A stretch of 64,000 nucleotides of DNA from Erythroxylum novogranatense (lineage: Eukaryota; Streptophyta; Magnoliopsida; Malpighiales; Erythroxylaceae). Made by a program: the position numbers and the translations under genes. The notes under the pieces are model-generated. The model saw only the letters and a program-made list of their open reading frames with translations. It searched no databases and had not been told where the DNA came from. The stretch spans positions 31,683,023-31,747,022 of the forward strand of contig CM057228.1 in the NCBI GenBank assembly GCA_029891385.1, written 5' to 3'. Of this stretch, positions 34,491-44,850 are shown piece after piece (the first letter of the stretch is position 1; each line of letters opens with the position of its first letter).

Positions 34491-34990
34491 ATTTATATGG
34501 CCATGACAATGCCATAAGTAAGTTGATTTTAAATTATCTCTTTTATGTCTTTTAGCGTCATTGACATTCATAATCGGATGTGACATATCTAATATGTATA
34601 TACCATTGCATAATGTACCAGTACCATAAAGCATTCCATTTGAGCTAATAGAACAACCATTGTTACCAAAAGACAAATGGAAACCACTTCTATTTAAACA
34701 AGAAATGACAATATGTTCTTTGTTAACACGGTACAAAATAACAATCATCGAAGTTAAGTACAAGCCCACTAGGAGTGTCAAAACATAAGTTCCTACGGCT
34801 AATGCAGACTCTTGCTCCATTGCCAACACGCAGTCCATTTCTCCTTTGTAAGTACCCATCGTCCCCGAGGCCCTGCATATCATTGCATATGTGTGAGCCA
34901 CAACGGTATCTAATACCCATATGTTGTGATCGAAACAGATTAACCTCGATGACAAACATACCAAGAAGTCGAGGCATCGATGCCTTCTTA
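34476..34990 (-). pseudogene. Copia-B protease and pre-integrase region
   Basis: The protease active-site neighbourhood reads IWVLDTVVAHTYA, where relatives have a D-S/T-G-A triad, so the site is damaged. It continues through GTYVLTLLVGL and IVISCLNRSGFHLSFGNNG to YLWHCHGHINERR, in which the usual R-L-G before the second His is lost. Confidence 0.85.
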
Positions 34991-35750
34991 CGCTTCAGCT
35001 TATTCCAGATAGACTTTGCGATTCGCCTCCAATGACCAGCCTTACCGCATGGAAGCGGTACCTTTTGGTGCGATCTCTTTGGTCTTTTCTTGCCTTTCGC
35101 TGCACTTCCTTTAGAACTTCGAGCCTTTTTTCTTCTTTTCCTTTTCTTGGAAGCGGAGGAAGAAGAATCCACCAATAGCAACGCTTTGCTATCTTGCACG
35201 ACGACATTACATTGTCTTGAAAGCGATTGATTAGCTCGGGAATTGTGGTGGATATTTGGTTCATTCGATAGTTCAACCTGGCGTGAATAACTATCGACAA
35301 ACCAACAAGAATTAAGTCTACACTTAACTCGTAATCCATCACAAAACCTAAGACGGCCAACCTCTCAATATAGCCATTCATCTTGATGCATATTGCCGCG
35401 AGATGAACCAGAGTCATCTTCGTTGTAAGAGCAACCTTGAGGTCTCGAACTGCTTCGGACCGAGCTTGCTCATCAAACAACTCTCTAAGATGAAACACAA
35501 TCGTATGAGCATCCATAGACTCGTCTTTGCTTCGCGCACTCGGTGACATCGATGCAAGCATAATGCAGGTGGCTATGTCACTGTCTTTTAGATGCTTACG
35601 ATATGCCTTCTGATCATCATCAGAAGCTCCTTCAGGAAGTGGATCCGGAAGCGGAAAATCAAGGATGTATCCTAGATCCTCAGATCTGAGAACAATTCTC
35701 AGATTTCGCAGCCAATCGAAAATTTGGTCCATTAATTTGTTTGCATCCAT
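34991..35750 (-). pseudogene. Copia-B gag
   Basis: It begins MDANKLMDQIFDWLRNLRIV (missing a few N-terminal residues relative to copia-A). It then shows a UBN2-type Gag core with ATCIMLASMSP and HTIVFHLRELFDEQARSEA. A Lys/Arg-rich segment and the zinc knuckle region PCGKAGHWRR (35020-35080) are in a second frame. Unlike copia-A it keeps the Gag core, and it shows what copia-A has lost. Confidence 0.9.
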
Positions 35751-37728
35751 TAGGCGCGAAGATTCACACTAGTCGACATCTTCAATCAACCTAAACGTAG
35801 AGAGAGAAAGAAAGTTAGAGTAGATTTAAATGTATGACCATAAGGACTTAAATGACATACATATGGCTCCCACTAGTTTCAACAGAATCCATAACCCCCA
35901 TCATGAATCCAAGAAACAAAATGGTACAATGACCTAGTGGGTCGATATCCGACATTGCTAAGAATGACCTTGAGGTTAGCTCAACAAGTCACCTTAGGTC
36001 AATCGGTAGTATCGGTCATACCAATTGCATCTCGATGCAACTATCGCCAGATGCTATCAACGGTTGATGTATGCACATACATTGGGTTATCAACACTTGA
36101 TGCGTGTACATCGATGTACCTACCCAATTTCGCCTCTGTCCACGTTGACCTCGAGGTTAGCTCAACAAATCAACGCTTACAGGAAAACCGACCCATTAAT
36201 CCGAAAATCATATTTTCATGGTTTGAACATATTCAGTATAGAGTGAGCTTGAGGTTAGCTCAACAACCCAACCTATAAGAACTCGGTTCTTGCCATATTA
36301 ATGGAAGGCGTTAGTTTTCATATTTTAAATTGAGGATTTTAGGTCTCATCAAATTAATCTCATCCAAGGATCGTAGTCCAATGACTATATAGTGCGATTT
36401 AGGGCATTGCATCAATCACATTGAATTTATACGAAAATCACCCATCATCCCACCAAGGCATGTAATAAGTCGACTTGTTTATGTATAAGTCGACTTATGC
36501 ATGTAAGTCGACTTGTCTTGCGTACGCGAACAAGTCGACTTGTATCGTGTCTTAAGTCGACTTATTCGTCTACAGTGCACCAAACAAGTCGAGTTATGAA
36601 CAGATAAGTCGACTTGTTTGTGGTGCATTAGGAATTGCTATCTAATCGGCTAATTCTCAATCCATGCATTTCCAATTCACAATACCAAGTATATTATCTT
36701 TTATATTAATGTGTTAATGAAACATTTTCATTGAAACATACATGCCATATAGTCTAACTATATATGAAAACCTTGAAACCGATTAATCCACCATTAATCA
36801 CTAGATTTCCACATAATTCAAGGACACCAAATAATCATGCTAAGTATCTCTAGGTAGGCTACACGTTATCAAGATTACTCCGGCACTTGTCACAAAAATT
36901 GCGACGGCCAAAATAACCAAGATAACGGAATAATCTAACGAGACGCTAAAGTGACCTATCCGACATCCAAAAATTATTGGAAACCTAAATTCAAGAATCT
37001 CATCTTGGCATGCATGCCAAATCAACATAACACATTTTTAATCACTATAAAAATGATTCAAGGCATTGGAAATCAGAAATACATAACCAATCATTCCAAA
37101 CAAAACAGCCCCAGCATGTTTCTCAAAACTGCCAAGCTCTGCCTTTTGCTCAAAATGATCATTGAAACAATTTCAATAAATGCTGAGAAAATTACTGAGA
37201 TTAAAACATGTTCCTAACATGATCCATGAATTTTTTAGGATTTATTGCCCACAAAACTCATTGAACCTCAGCAATCTAGCCGATCCAGAATCTGTGTTTT
37301 CAACACAGACATTCCCAACAACATACAAGAAATTCGGAAATAAATAGTAAATCACCTTGAAAACCTTTTTCCTTCCACAGAGACATTCACAAACATCTTA
37401 GGGAAATGTTGGTGAAAACCAATCCGAAAAACAATTTTTCTAGAATTTATGCTCGAATTTACAAACATGCCTGTTTCAGAAACAATCAACAAGACAGCAT
37501 CCGAAAGTTGAGGGAATTAAATAGCAAAACCATAGCTAATCAAATTAATAAATTTCGAGCTTCCACAGACATAAACTACAACACCTTGTGAACATATCTG
37601 GGCAAGAAAATTTCGAAAACACTATCTCTATACTGATTCGAAATTCAACAGAAGCAACATGCATCAGCAGCTCATTCACTAAGGAACTCCGACCTAGTTA
37701 TCATTTAGACTGTTTATACAACACAAGT
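35751..37728 (-). other. Copia-B untranslated leader
   Basis: About 2 kb between primer site and gag with no protein domain. It contains repeated GAGGTTAGCTCAACAA segments (35970, 36150, 36250) and the AAGTCGACTTGT cluster at 36467-36617. The rest is AT-rich without recognised features. Confidence 0.75.
36467..36617 (-). repeat. AAGTCGACTTGT palindrome cluster in the copia-B leader
   Basis: Six copies with the exact AAGTCGACTT core and one variant (AAGTCGAGTTAT) within 151 bp, spaced 10-40 nt, some extended to the 14-base palindrome ACAAGTCGACTTGT. The same motif occurs in the gypsy-1 LTR and copia-C LTR. Confidence 0.95.
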
Positions 37729-37741
37729 GGCTCTGATACCA
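37729..37741 (-). other. Primer binding site of copia-B
   Basis: TGGTATCAGAGCC on the minus strand, one base from the 5' LTR. A perfect initiator Met-tRNA match. Confidence 0.95.
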
Positions 37742-37742
37742 C

Positions 37743-39570
37743 TGTAGGAAAATCCCGGGGTGGGCATCACATGCCCAGGGTGCGGAATTAAAAATTTAAG
37801 TCCCGGACATTCCGAAAGCCAGGATCCATGTGTATGTACAAACAATCAAACCATAACGACCAAAGGAGACCGTCTCTAATCAGTATCCACGCAGAGGTCT
37901 GAAAACCTAACCTAACAAACTCTTTTGACCGGGAATAGCTAGACTAAAGAAAAGAGTGCTAGCTCTTACCTTAGCCTTGGAGAGCAAATTAGATGAGCTT
38001 GGTGGAGCCTTGGAAAGTAGAAGCCAAGTTTGAGAGGATGAGAGGAAGATGATGGAAACAATTTCCAAAGGCTTAACCATTAAGCATTTTCGATTCTCTT
38101 CTCTTCATCACCGTGCATCCACTCTTTTATTGCCTTCCATATGTTTATTTAACACTTAAACCCATATATATGCTTTGTTGATGGAGCATCCACGTATAAA
38201 GCATAAAAGTTTCTTAAAATGCTAAATAATGATTAACTTTGACTTTTCAAAGTTAACTTCTTCTCCATTTTATCTCCACCGAAAATCACTTATATATTTA
38301 TATATTAATTAATTATTTACTTAATTAATTAATATATATAATTGCTGAAGTGGTCGATCAAGCTGGGTTGGTCCTACCGCCTCACAAGACCCGCCGTGAA
38401 AATCACCTAAGCGGTTTCGGCAATGTCAATGTCGCGATCTCATCGGGACATATCCCAATCTCATCGGATTCATTTAATCCTATTGCTCTCCAAATATCGG
38501 ATCTCCGTCTCAAACTATTTCTGATTCTCCGAGTCACTCTAATCGTGTGACCCATTAGGTTCCGGTTATGTTGGCCACTTAGATTAACACTTAATCTAAG
38601 CAAGTCATGAGCGGTATCTAGCAACACATCATGACCCCGAATTGACGGGAAAGTAATTGGTTTGACTAATGAAACCATATCACGAACCCTTCCATAGACA
38701 ATTCTGGTGCAATTAGTCCTTTCACCATGCTATACCCCACTTGGTTTGAGTATGGGCAATGTGTCAACTCTTACTAGGTGATCGGATCAAATCTAGTCCA
38801 GTGTAAGCGGTTCTCGTCCTAGGACTCATTACTTTATATGTCCATGAAGACCATCTTCATGACATATGTATGCTCGGCGCGAGAGACTTAAAGTAATGAT
38901 CCCGATAAGAGGCCATGGGTATCTCTTCTGCTATAATGAAGTGGTGAATCCTCTATTGGCTACTCGATTACCTTCAATACCTCAAGTGCACCCAATCACC
39001 ACCCTATGAGCGACCTCCGAAGGTAACAAGGAATGGAGTCAAAGTGCGAATCGATTCAAGATATCCTTGAGTACCTCAAGTCTAAGGATACTTGCACCAT
39101 TGCTATGATGAGATTATCACCGACATTTGTATAGGACATCCATGTGATGATCTCATAGCGAGTCATCGAATGTACTTACTACCACTAGTAAGCATCCACA
39201 TGTCAAATCTAAATATCTCGATATTTACGGTTTTACGAGATCCACCGCTTGATCCAATCAAGGAGTTTGACATATGCTAGTCTATCCGGATTAACGATGT
39301 CGGTCTCGTTAATCCTATGACTAGGATAATTTGAATCTTGACATAATTGCACATGATAGGAATCTCGATGGTATGATCGCATCATAATTTCCTTCATGCT
39401 ATGTCATGTATCGTGGACTTCATTAATTTGATTAAAGATCATTATCAATTCATAATAAAATGAACATCAAATAAATGAAATATGCCTTTGTTTTATTTAT
39501 TCATAAAGTGCATACGTGACTATGAACAAAATGCGCTAAAGGGGATTGCCTTTAGGGCACTACTCTAACA
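37743..39570 (-). repeat. Copia-B 5' LTR
   Basis: 1828 bp, TGTAGG...CTAACA, followed by the duplication TTAAG. Near-identical to 30098-31917. Confidence 0.95.
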
Positions 39571-41453
39571 TTAAGAGTATTAATGGCGGAAATGACGATC
39601 GGAGAAGATGATTGGGTCGCACGTCGCGACGTCTGTAATGGGGCCCGCGCCACGGCGAAGCCGCTGAGACGTCATGGCGAGCAAGCAATTTAGACGCCAT
39701 GACAGTGATTGCTAAGCGCCATGGCGGCGAAAGGTTGTTTATCGTGATGAGCGTTCCCACGCCCATGGCGCCCTTCAGTCTTGTAATGAGGGGTCAGAGG
39801 TCGCATGAGGGACAGAAATTTTAGAGAAATTGAATTAGTTTTAGGGTATATCTTTTAGTGTAGACCTCAATTGGGGTGATGCAGTTGTTATAATCTAGAA
39901 AAGCGGTCTTTGAGTGAGGTAAATTATAAGAGTTGAAATTAAATTAACGAGTTCTCAATCATAGAAAAAGTGATTACGGTTCTAAGTGACCTAAGAGTTA
40001 TGTATTATCAATTGGAGTATAATTAGAGTTTAAATGAGAGATTTGTGAAATTTATGGATGTTATTGACCTAGTGAGTAGTGAATTTTGGTTGTGAATCGA
40101 GAGATAGCGGAATGGGACTAAAGCTTTGGGAAATCATGATCATGCATCATATAATTTTAAATGTGAGACATGTGCATTAGTGAATCTTATTGATTGAGCA
40201 TATAGTGATGAGAATCGTTTGTATTGTTATAGAAGCGTCGTTGGATCGTCACCACGGACATTCTTTGGTACTTCCAGCGATGAGTTCGGAAGTTACTGGT
40301 GAGTAACCTAGTTGGTTCCTCGATCTTTGTGTGATAATCTGTCTTGTGAATGTGTGAATCAATTGTCAATGTGAGTGATACAAATGTGAGATAAATGTCT
40401 GCAAATATGAGTAAGTGTTCTGATTTTGAGTGATTGTACTGAATGTGTTGCTAATGTGAATACTTGTGATTATGAATCAGTGTATAGTATTACGAGTAAG
40501 TGTTCTGATCGTGACAAGTGAGTGAAGTGATAATATATGTGTTAGTGACTGTGCAAGTATTAGTGCATGCTAGGCATGATTATAAGAGGTAATTAAGCAA
40601 TTGTGATCAAGCATTCGGTGTGCGAGCTTTAAGCTCGAATACGAGTGAATAGGCCTAAGGCCAAAAAGGGAAATAGTGCATACCCAGAAGGCTCTCATAT
40701 CCCTAAAGTGAGTGGGCAGTAGTGCATACCCAGAGGGCTCTCCTACTTGCTGAAATTGTGATCTTTGTGAAAAGTGCCCGAATCGGAAAGTGTTAACGCC
40801 GGTCCACAACAATGACATAAAATGAGAAATTGCATACATTATGCATCATTGCGTAGTGAAATTGAGAATCGTGTGATGTATGACAATTGTGAAGTGATAT
40901 GTTTGAGTTATGTTATCGTATAAATATGTAAATTGTGTACAGTGTTCTAAATTACGTTAAAGTGTACTATGCGATATATATGATGTGTATATGCATGAGT
41001 TGGGTGAACCATCGATGATGGTTTCTCACTGAGTTCGCAAACTCACCCAACATTGCTAATATTTTTCAGGGCAGCGTTAGTAGGTTTCTAGCTCCCGAGA
41101 TAGACGTTTTCCTGCTGAGTGAGTTCTTGGACAAGTGAAGTGATGGCACACAGGTCGGTCAGCTGGGGCGACTTTTGAGGATGACCTAGTATAGACGTAT
41201 TTATCAGTTTCTTTTTTGGGTTATCGTATTGAGACTTTAGGGGACTGATAGACTTGTCTATATTTTGGATTGATATTATGCAATGAAATTGGAGTTTTAA
41301 ATTTTAGTGATTTTCTTATTGCGGTTTTATTATATTGATGCCATGCGAGTATTTAGTGATAGTTGCGAGCGGCAGCATTTCCTCGCTGTGGGATATGCGT
41401 CGGTACGACCCACGGGCGTCCCGGTGCGTACCCTACGGTAAGGGGGCACTACA
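39571..41453 (+). repeat. Gypsy-2 3' LTR, second part
   Basis: Continues the LTR after copia-B, matching 19770-21169 and 24101-24627. The GC-rich cluster here (about 39620-39775) is shorter than in the 5' LTR. It ends GCACTACA and is followed by TTCAT. The conserved fold is at 40999-41051. Confidence 0.95.
40999..41051 (+). ncRNA. Candidate three-way-junction RNA in gypsy-2 3' LTR
   Basis: The same three helices as at 24173-24225 (GTTGGG/CCCAAC, ACCATC/GATGGT, TGAGTT/AACTCA), with no change inside the fold although the surrounding LTR copies differ. Confidence 0.55.
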
Positions 41454-41795
41454 TTCATGGGTGATACGAATTCCCTCCCACATTTCTTTGGCGCTGGTGC
41501 ACGAGTTAACTCGGTTTCTTTCCTCAACTGTGAGAGCGCAGTAAATTAGCTTCATTGCTTTCGCATTGATGTAAGCTTGTCTCCAGTCGTTGTCATCGTA
41601 TTCCAGCTCCGTTTTTAAGTCACCATTTTCTTTTAACGGTGGTTGTAGACTGAAGATAATTATCTTCCAATATTCTACTCCCTCGCTTATAATGTGATAC
41701 TTCATAGGATTTTTCCAGGATGAATAGTTAGTACCATTAAATAAAGGAGGGCGGTTGTTTGTGTTACCTTCTTCCTCTAGGTTATTGTGTGTCAT
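41454..41795 (-). pseudogene. Copia-C gag N-terminus, separated by gypsy-2
   Basis: Begins MTHNNLEEEGNTNNRPPLFN and continues GTNYSSWKNPMKYHI, the DUF4219-like Gag start of SIRE-type elements, up to CTSAKEMWEGIRITHE. Exactly 114 codons precede the gypsy-2 junction. Skipping gypsy-2 and one TTCAT returns in frame to 18892. The sequence following codon 114 in the genome is LTR, so any longer apparent frame is accidental. Confidence 0.94.
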
Positions 41796-41810
41796 CCCTG
41801 GATACTTCTA

Positions 41811-41823
41811 CTCTGATACCAAT
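41811..41823 (-). other. Primer binding site of copia-C
   Basis: On the minus strand TTGGTATCAGAG lies directly after the LTR end, complementary to initiator Met-tRNA over its conserved part. Confidence 0.88.
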
Positions 41824-42301
41824 TGTAAGAGATCTAGAAGGGGGGTTGAATAGATCCTTAATCTTTTTGTAATTTTCTACAACAAAATCAGAAGTTAATT
41901 CACACAAAAACAATTTAAATAAATTTAAATAAACATAGTAGAAAGAAGATCAAACCTTTGTTTTATAGAGGTTCGGTCTAAGACCTCGTCCTCTACCTAA
42001 GCTCCCACTTAGGATTTTGTCAATCACTTTATTGCACACTTTGTAGTTGAGTGTGAACTTTTTACAACGCCACTTGAATTCTGGCTCAAGTTACCTCACA
42101 AACGATTTGTTTTCTGGCACAAATCCTACCTCATACGTGACCTTTCACTAATCACTCAAACTGTAAGATAAACAAGATAAAGATTGAAGAACAAATGCTC
42201 AATACAATTTGTAACTAAGTAAGAGCAATAATGAGCAATTTGAAGCAATAGAAGAGTATTTAGACTTGTAGAACTTGTGTCTACTCTTCTTCCATCATCC
42301 T

Positions 42302-42311
42302 CTATTTATAC
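42302..42311 (-). promoter_or_regulatory. TATA box of copia-C 5' LTR
   Basis: GTATAAATAG on the minus strand, a good plant TATA match. The palindrome cluster begins about 120 nt upstream. Confidence 0.6.
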
Positions 42312-42432
42312 TCAAAGAAATATAGCTGTTGGAGGTCATTTTAGCCGTTGCTTGATTAACATTACCGTTCCTTGATAATCTCCCTTCCATTTTTGGCTAA
42401 TTGGACCGTTGGAGCTGATTTGGTACATCCAT

Positions 42433-42628
42433 AAGTCGACTTGTCGAATGAATAAGTCGACTTGTTTCAAGCATTTACGTAAAAATTGTAACTCCGCTCT
42501 CCAATAAGTCGACTTGTCTTTATGTAAGTCGACTTGTAAATCTCGATAAGTCGACTTGTGTATGGTTAGTGACTTGTGTTGACATATCTTCATGTGTAAG
42601 TGGACTTATGATTTGCAAGTCGACTTGT
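42433..42628 (-). repeat. AAGTCGACTTGT palindrome cluster in copia-C LTR
   Basis: Six exact copies of AAGTCGACTTGT and two variants within 196 bp, in U3 upstream of the TATA box. It is the largest exact set among the three clusters of this motif. Confidence 0.95.
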
Positions 42629-42861
42629 GTTGCCTTCAACGGTAACATCCATCCAAATCTTCTATAATCCTCATGTTTTATGCCATTTTCCTTATAAGGA
42701 ACCTCCTATCTTGATTCTTCAATGATTAAACACTTGCTCATCTTAATTTGCACAATTCTTTCATTGAATAATACCTGAAATAATTTCTTAACTAATTCTA
42801 GATATTTTATTATTATCAAAACATAAAGGGATTTAATTTTTCAACCACCATTGGTCCAACA

Positions 42862-43815
42862 GTAATATCCTAAATCATTTTCATAATTGTAAGTCACTTC
42901 CAAAATAAGATCATAAGTTAAAACTAATAATCTCATGTTCTAATTTAACCATCATCTACTACGAGGATCCTATTGAAATTTCGGCAGCATTTCCCCTATA
43001 ATTTGGACATCCCCCTTATGAAATAAGGGTCCCCCTGTAATAAAAACACACTTCTATCTCAACCAGTAATCACAACACCAATTGGGTCTCCATACTACAT
43101 GTGTGTTGTCAAGTTTCACATCGTGCAAGACATCAACAAACGATTCAGGAACATGCTATGGGAAGTTCATCTACAAGCACATGAATCAAGAGCAAAAAAA
43201 AAGTAACAAAAGCATAAGCAATGACCTCAATCGAAATGAAGAGAAGTGTTCCTGAAGTATGTCACCGGAGATGAAGATGATCAAGCTACAATGAAAACCA
43301 ACAATAAAATCATTCATAGCTTAATTGGAAATCATACGGTAAAGGAAAAGCTGAATGGAAACATAGCGGATAAAACTTCAAGAAAGTTGATTATGATCCA
43401 AATGTATCTATGATGCAAGTTCCAATTAATGATCCTCAACTAAAGGTCTCTACATTCAATGTTGAAAATACCCTGAGGGATATAAGGTTTAATAGTCTTA
43501 AAGTCTAGGAGATTCTACTTAGTGAAACTATGGCCTTAGAGAATCTAAACTTTGTAATTTGAGTAGGTAAGAATTATGCCAATGAAGCAGTAGTTTATAT
43601 CAATGCTTTACAAGCTTAATTCATATCAATGCTTTACATTTATCATCACCATGGTAAAGGTGATGATAAATGTAAAGGTGATGATAAATGTAATGCATGT
43701 CATACCTCTTATGAATCTAAGCATATTAGTAGTAAAAAAGAAAGGCCATAACATCTTAGTTAGGTAACAAGACATGACAATATCTCTTAATTCTTAATAA
43801 ATGTAATTTAAAATA
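42862..43815. other. Unassigned repeat-like DNA between copia-C and gypsy-3
   Basis: AT-rich, no protein domain recognised on either strand. The part near 42990-43060 (TTTCGGCAGCATTTCCCC, then two 'ccccc' steps) looks like the LTR of yet another element, but no ends were found. A hairpin with a direct repeat lies at 43637-43695. Confidence 0.4.
43637..43695. repeat. Inverted plus direct repeat
   Basis: ACATTTATCATCACC (43637-43651) pairs perfectly with GGTGATGATAAATGT (43660-43674) over an 8-nt loop. The right arm is repeated directly at 43679-43695 as GGTGATGATAAATGTAA. Confidence 0.85.
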
Positions 43816-44834
43816 CCCTTAGAGGCGAATTCCGAACTTTCCTTCTTCATAAAACTTGTAGCCCTTTATCTCTAGTTCACATCGAATTAAAAATCACCTC
43901 AATTGGACATCTACACCAAAAGATATGCCCAAAATACCAAAAATCATCTTTGCTAAAACAGGAGCTCGCTGCGGCGTCAGAGCACTCACCGCGGCGAACA
44001 AAATGCCCCACGCCGCGACGTGCATACCTTCGCACGTCGCGATGAGCAAGCTGTCGCACATCGAGGCAAATAAACATTTATTCGTCGCGATGTTGTTTTT
44101 CTTCCTCGCACGCCGCGGTGTGTTCATACGCATGTCGCGACGTGCGAGTCTAGAGAACGACTCCGAAACCCGATTTCCAGCATTTTTCGACTTCAATCCT
44201 TTCCCAAACTCAAATGCAACACATCTAAACCTTAAATCAAGACTTATACTACATTTCTAATCCATTAACAACTTGAAAACTTGCCCAGAATCATCAACCC
44301 AAGAAATCTAACCATTTTTTTTTGCCTTCAAACCCTAAAACCATTGATTCTCACACATTCAACCTATCCTTAGGTTTAATCCAACTAAAACAAGATTAAA
44401 AGGTCGTAAACTTACCGGGTATAGCTCCAAAACTGCCGAAAAACTTAAGGATCGAAAACCCCAAGTTCTTCTCTTCTTCCTTCCTCACCCACGATGTCTC
44501 TCCTCTTCTTTCTCTTCTTCCTTTTAGTTTCGTTTCCTCTATATCTTTCTTTCTTTCCTTCTATTTCTTTCTGAGTCAAATTTTCTTAGGTCTAAATGAA
44601 ATGGTCAATGACCATTTTACCCCTCCATACAAAGCCTTAACCCATTTTAACCCTATTGTACTTCCTCAAATGCCCTCACACATATTACCCTTTAATTCTC
44701 ATTTCAACCACATTAAACGCAAATACACCTCAATTATCCACTAATACTCCAAAATTAATCAAACTAAGGCATAAACACATAATTATCACAATTTATGCTT
44801 AATATCATCATAAAAAAAAATTCGGGGTCCAACA
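43816..44834 (-). repeat. Gypsy-3 3' LTR, truncated
   Basis: 1019 bp corresponding to 50921-51914. It begins (minus strand) TGTTGGACCCCG and stops at 43816, where similarity to the right LTR ends abruptly. It includes the GC palindrome cluster (43965-44148) and the block TATCTTTTGGTGTAGAT. Confidence 0.94.
43965..44148 (-). repeat. GC-rich palindrome cluster in gypsy-3 3' LTR
   Basis: Variants of CGCCGCGGCG and CGTCGCGACG, more mutated than in the right LTR copy (51068-51232), mostly by C-to-T and G-to-A changes. Open frames across it are an effect of high GC content. Confidence 0.87.
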
Positions 44835-44850
44835 TTTCTCCCCCTCTTAA
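44835..44850 (-). other. Polypurine tract of gypsy-3
   Basis: On the minus strand AAGAGGGGGAGAAA precedes the 3' LTR and overlaps the end of pol. Confidence 0.9.

Larger units (their letters stand above)
30098..39570 (-). mobile_element. Copia-B: Ty1/copia element inserted in the gypsy-2 3' LTR
   Basis: A 9.47 kb element with two LTRs (1820 and 1828 bp) and flanks TTAAG (30093-30097 and 39571-39575). LTRs start TGTAGG and end CTAACA. Minus-strand order is gag, protease, integrase, RT, RNase H, with a perfect primer site and polypurine tract. The two LTRs differ mainly by one-base insertions or deletions, so it may be young. Coding regions are nevertheless broken in many places. Confidence 0.96.
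18898..41453 (+). mobile_element. Gypsy-2: Ty3/gypsy chromovirus-type element with two nested insertions
   Basis: LTRs start TGTAATATCCCG / TGTAACATCCCG and end CTACA, flanked by TTCAT (18893-18897, 41454-41458). Internal coding order is gag, protease, RT, RNase H, integrase, chromodomain-like tail (24740-29200). The 5' LTR holds a solo LTR of another family (21170-24095) and the 3' LTR holds copia-B (30098-39570). Without these the LTRs are 2799 and 2759 bp. The coding region has many frameshifts. Confidence 0.95.
14798..42861 (-). mobile_element. Copia-C: SIRE-like Ty1/copia element, host of gypsy-1 and gypsy-2
   Basis: The minus-strand element is readable as 5' LTR (41824-42861), primer site, gag (41454-41795 continuing at 17531-18892), protease, integrase, RT and partial RNase H (14798-17530). 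Gypsy-2 splits gag at a TTCAT duplication. Gypsy-1 cuts RNase H at 14797/14798, and the remainder plus the 3' LTR must lie left of the window. It is the oldest layer of this nest. A long Gag with coiled-coil and two zinc knuckles and the protease-integrase sequence are typical of SIRE/Maximus elements. Confidence 0.94.
41824..42861 (-). repeat. Copia-C 5' LTR
   Basis: 1038 bp, TGTAAGAGATC...GGTCCAACA in plus orientation. Its expected target duplication would be GTAAT (42862-42866), with the partner outside the window. It has a minus-strand TATA box at 42302-42311 and, upstream of it in U3, the AAGTCGACTTGT cluster. Confidence 0.9.

Noticed and set aside
36467..36617. CRISPR-like array
   Set aside because: Repeats are only 10-14 bp, spacing is irregular and the setting is a plant retrotransposon leader, so a CRISPR array is excluded.
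43925..44260. Open frame of 111 codons, with a similar one at 51030-51341
   Set aside because: Both cross the GC-rich palindrome cluster of the two gypsy-3 LTR copies. They are LTR copies of the same DNA, not a conserved gene.
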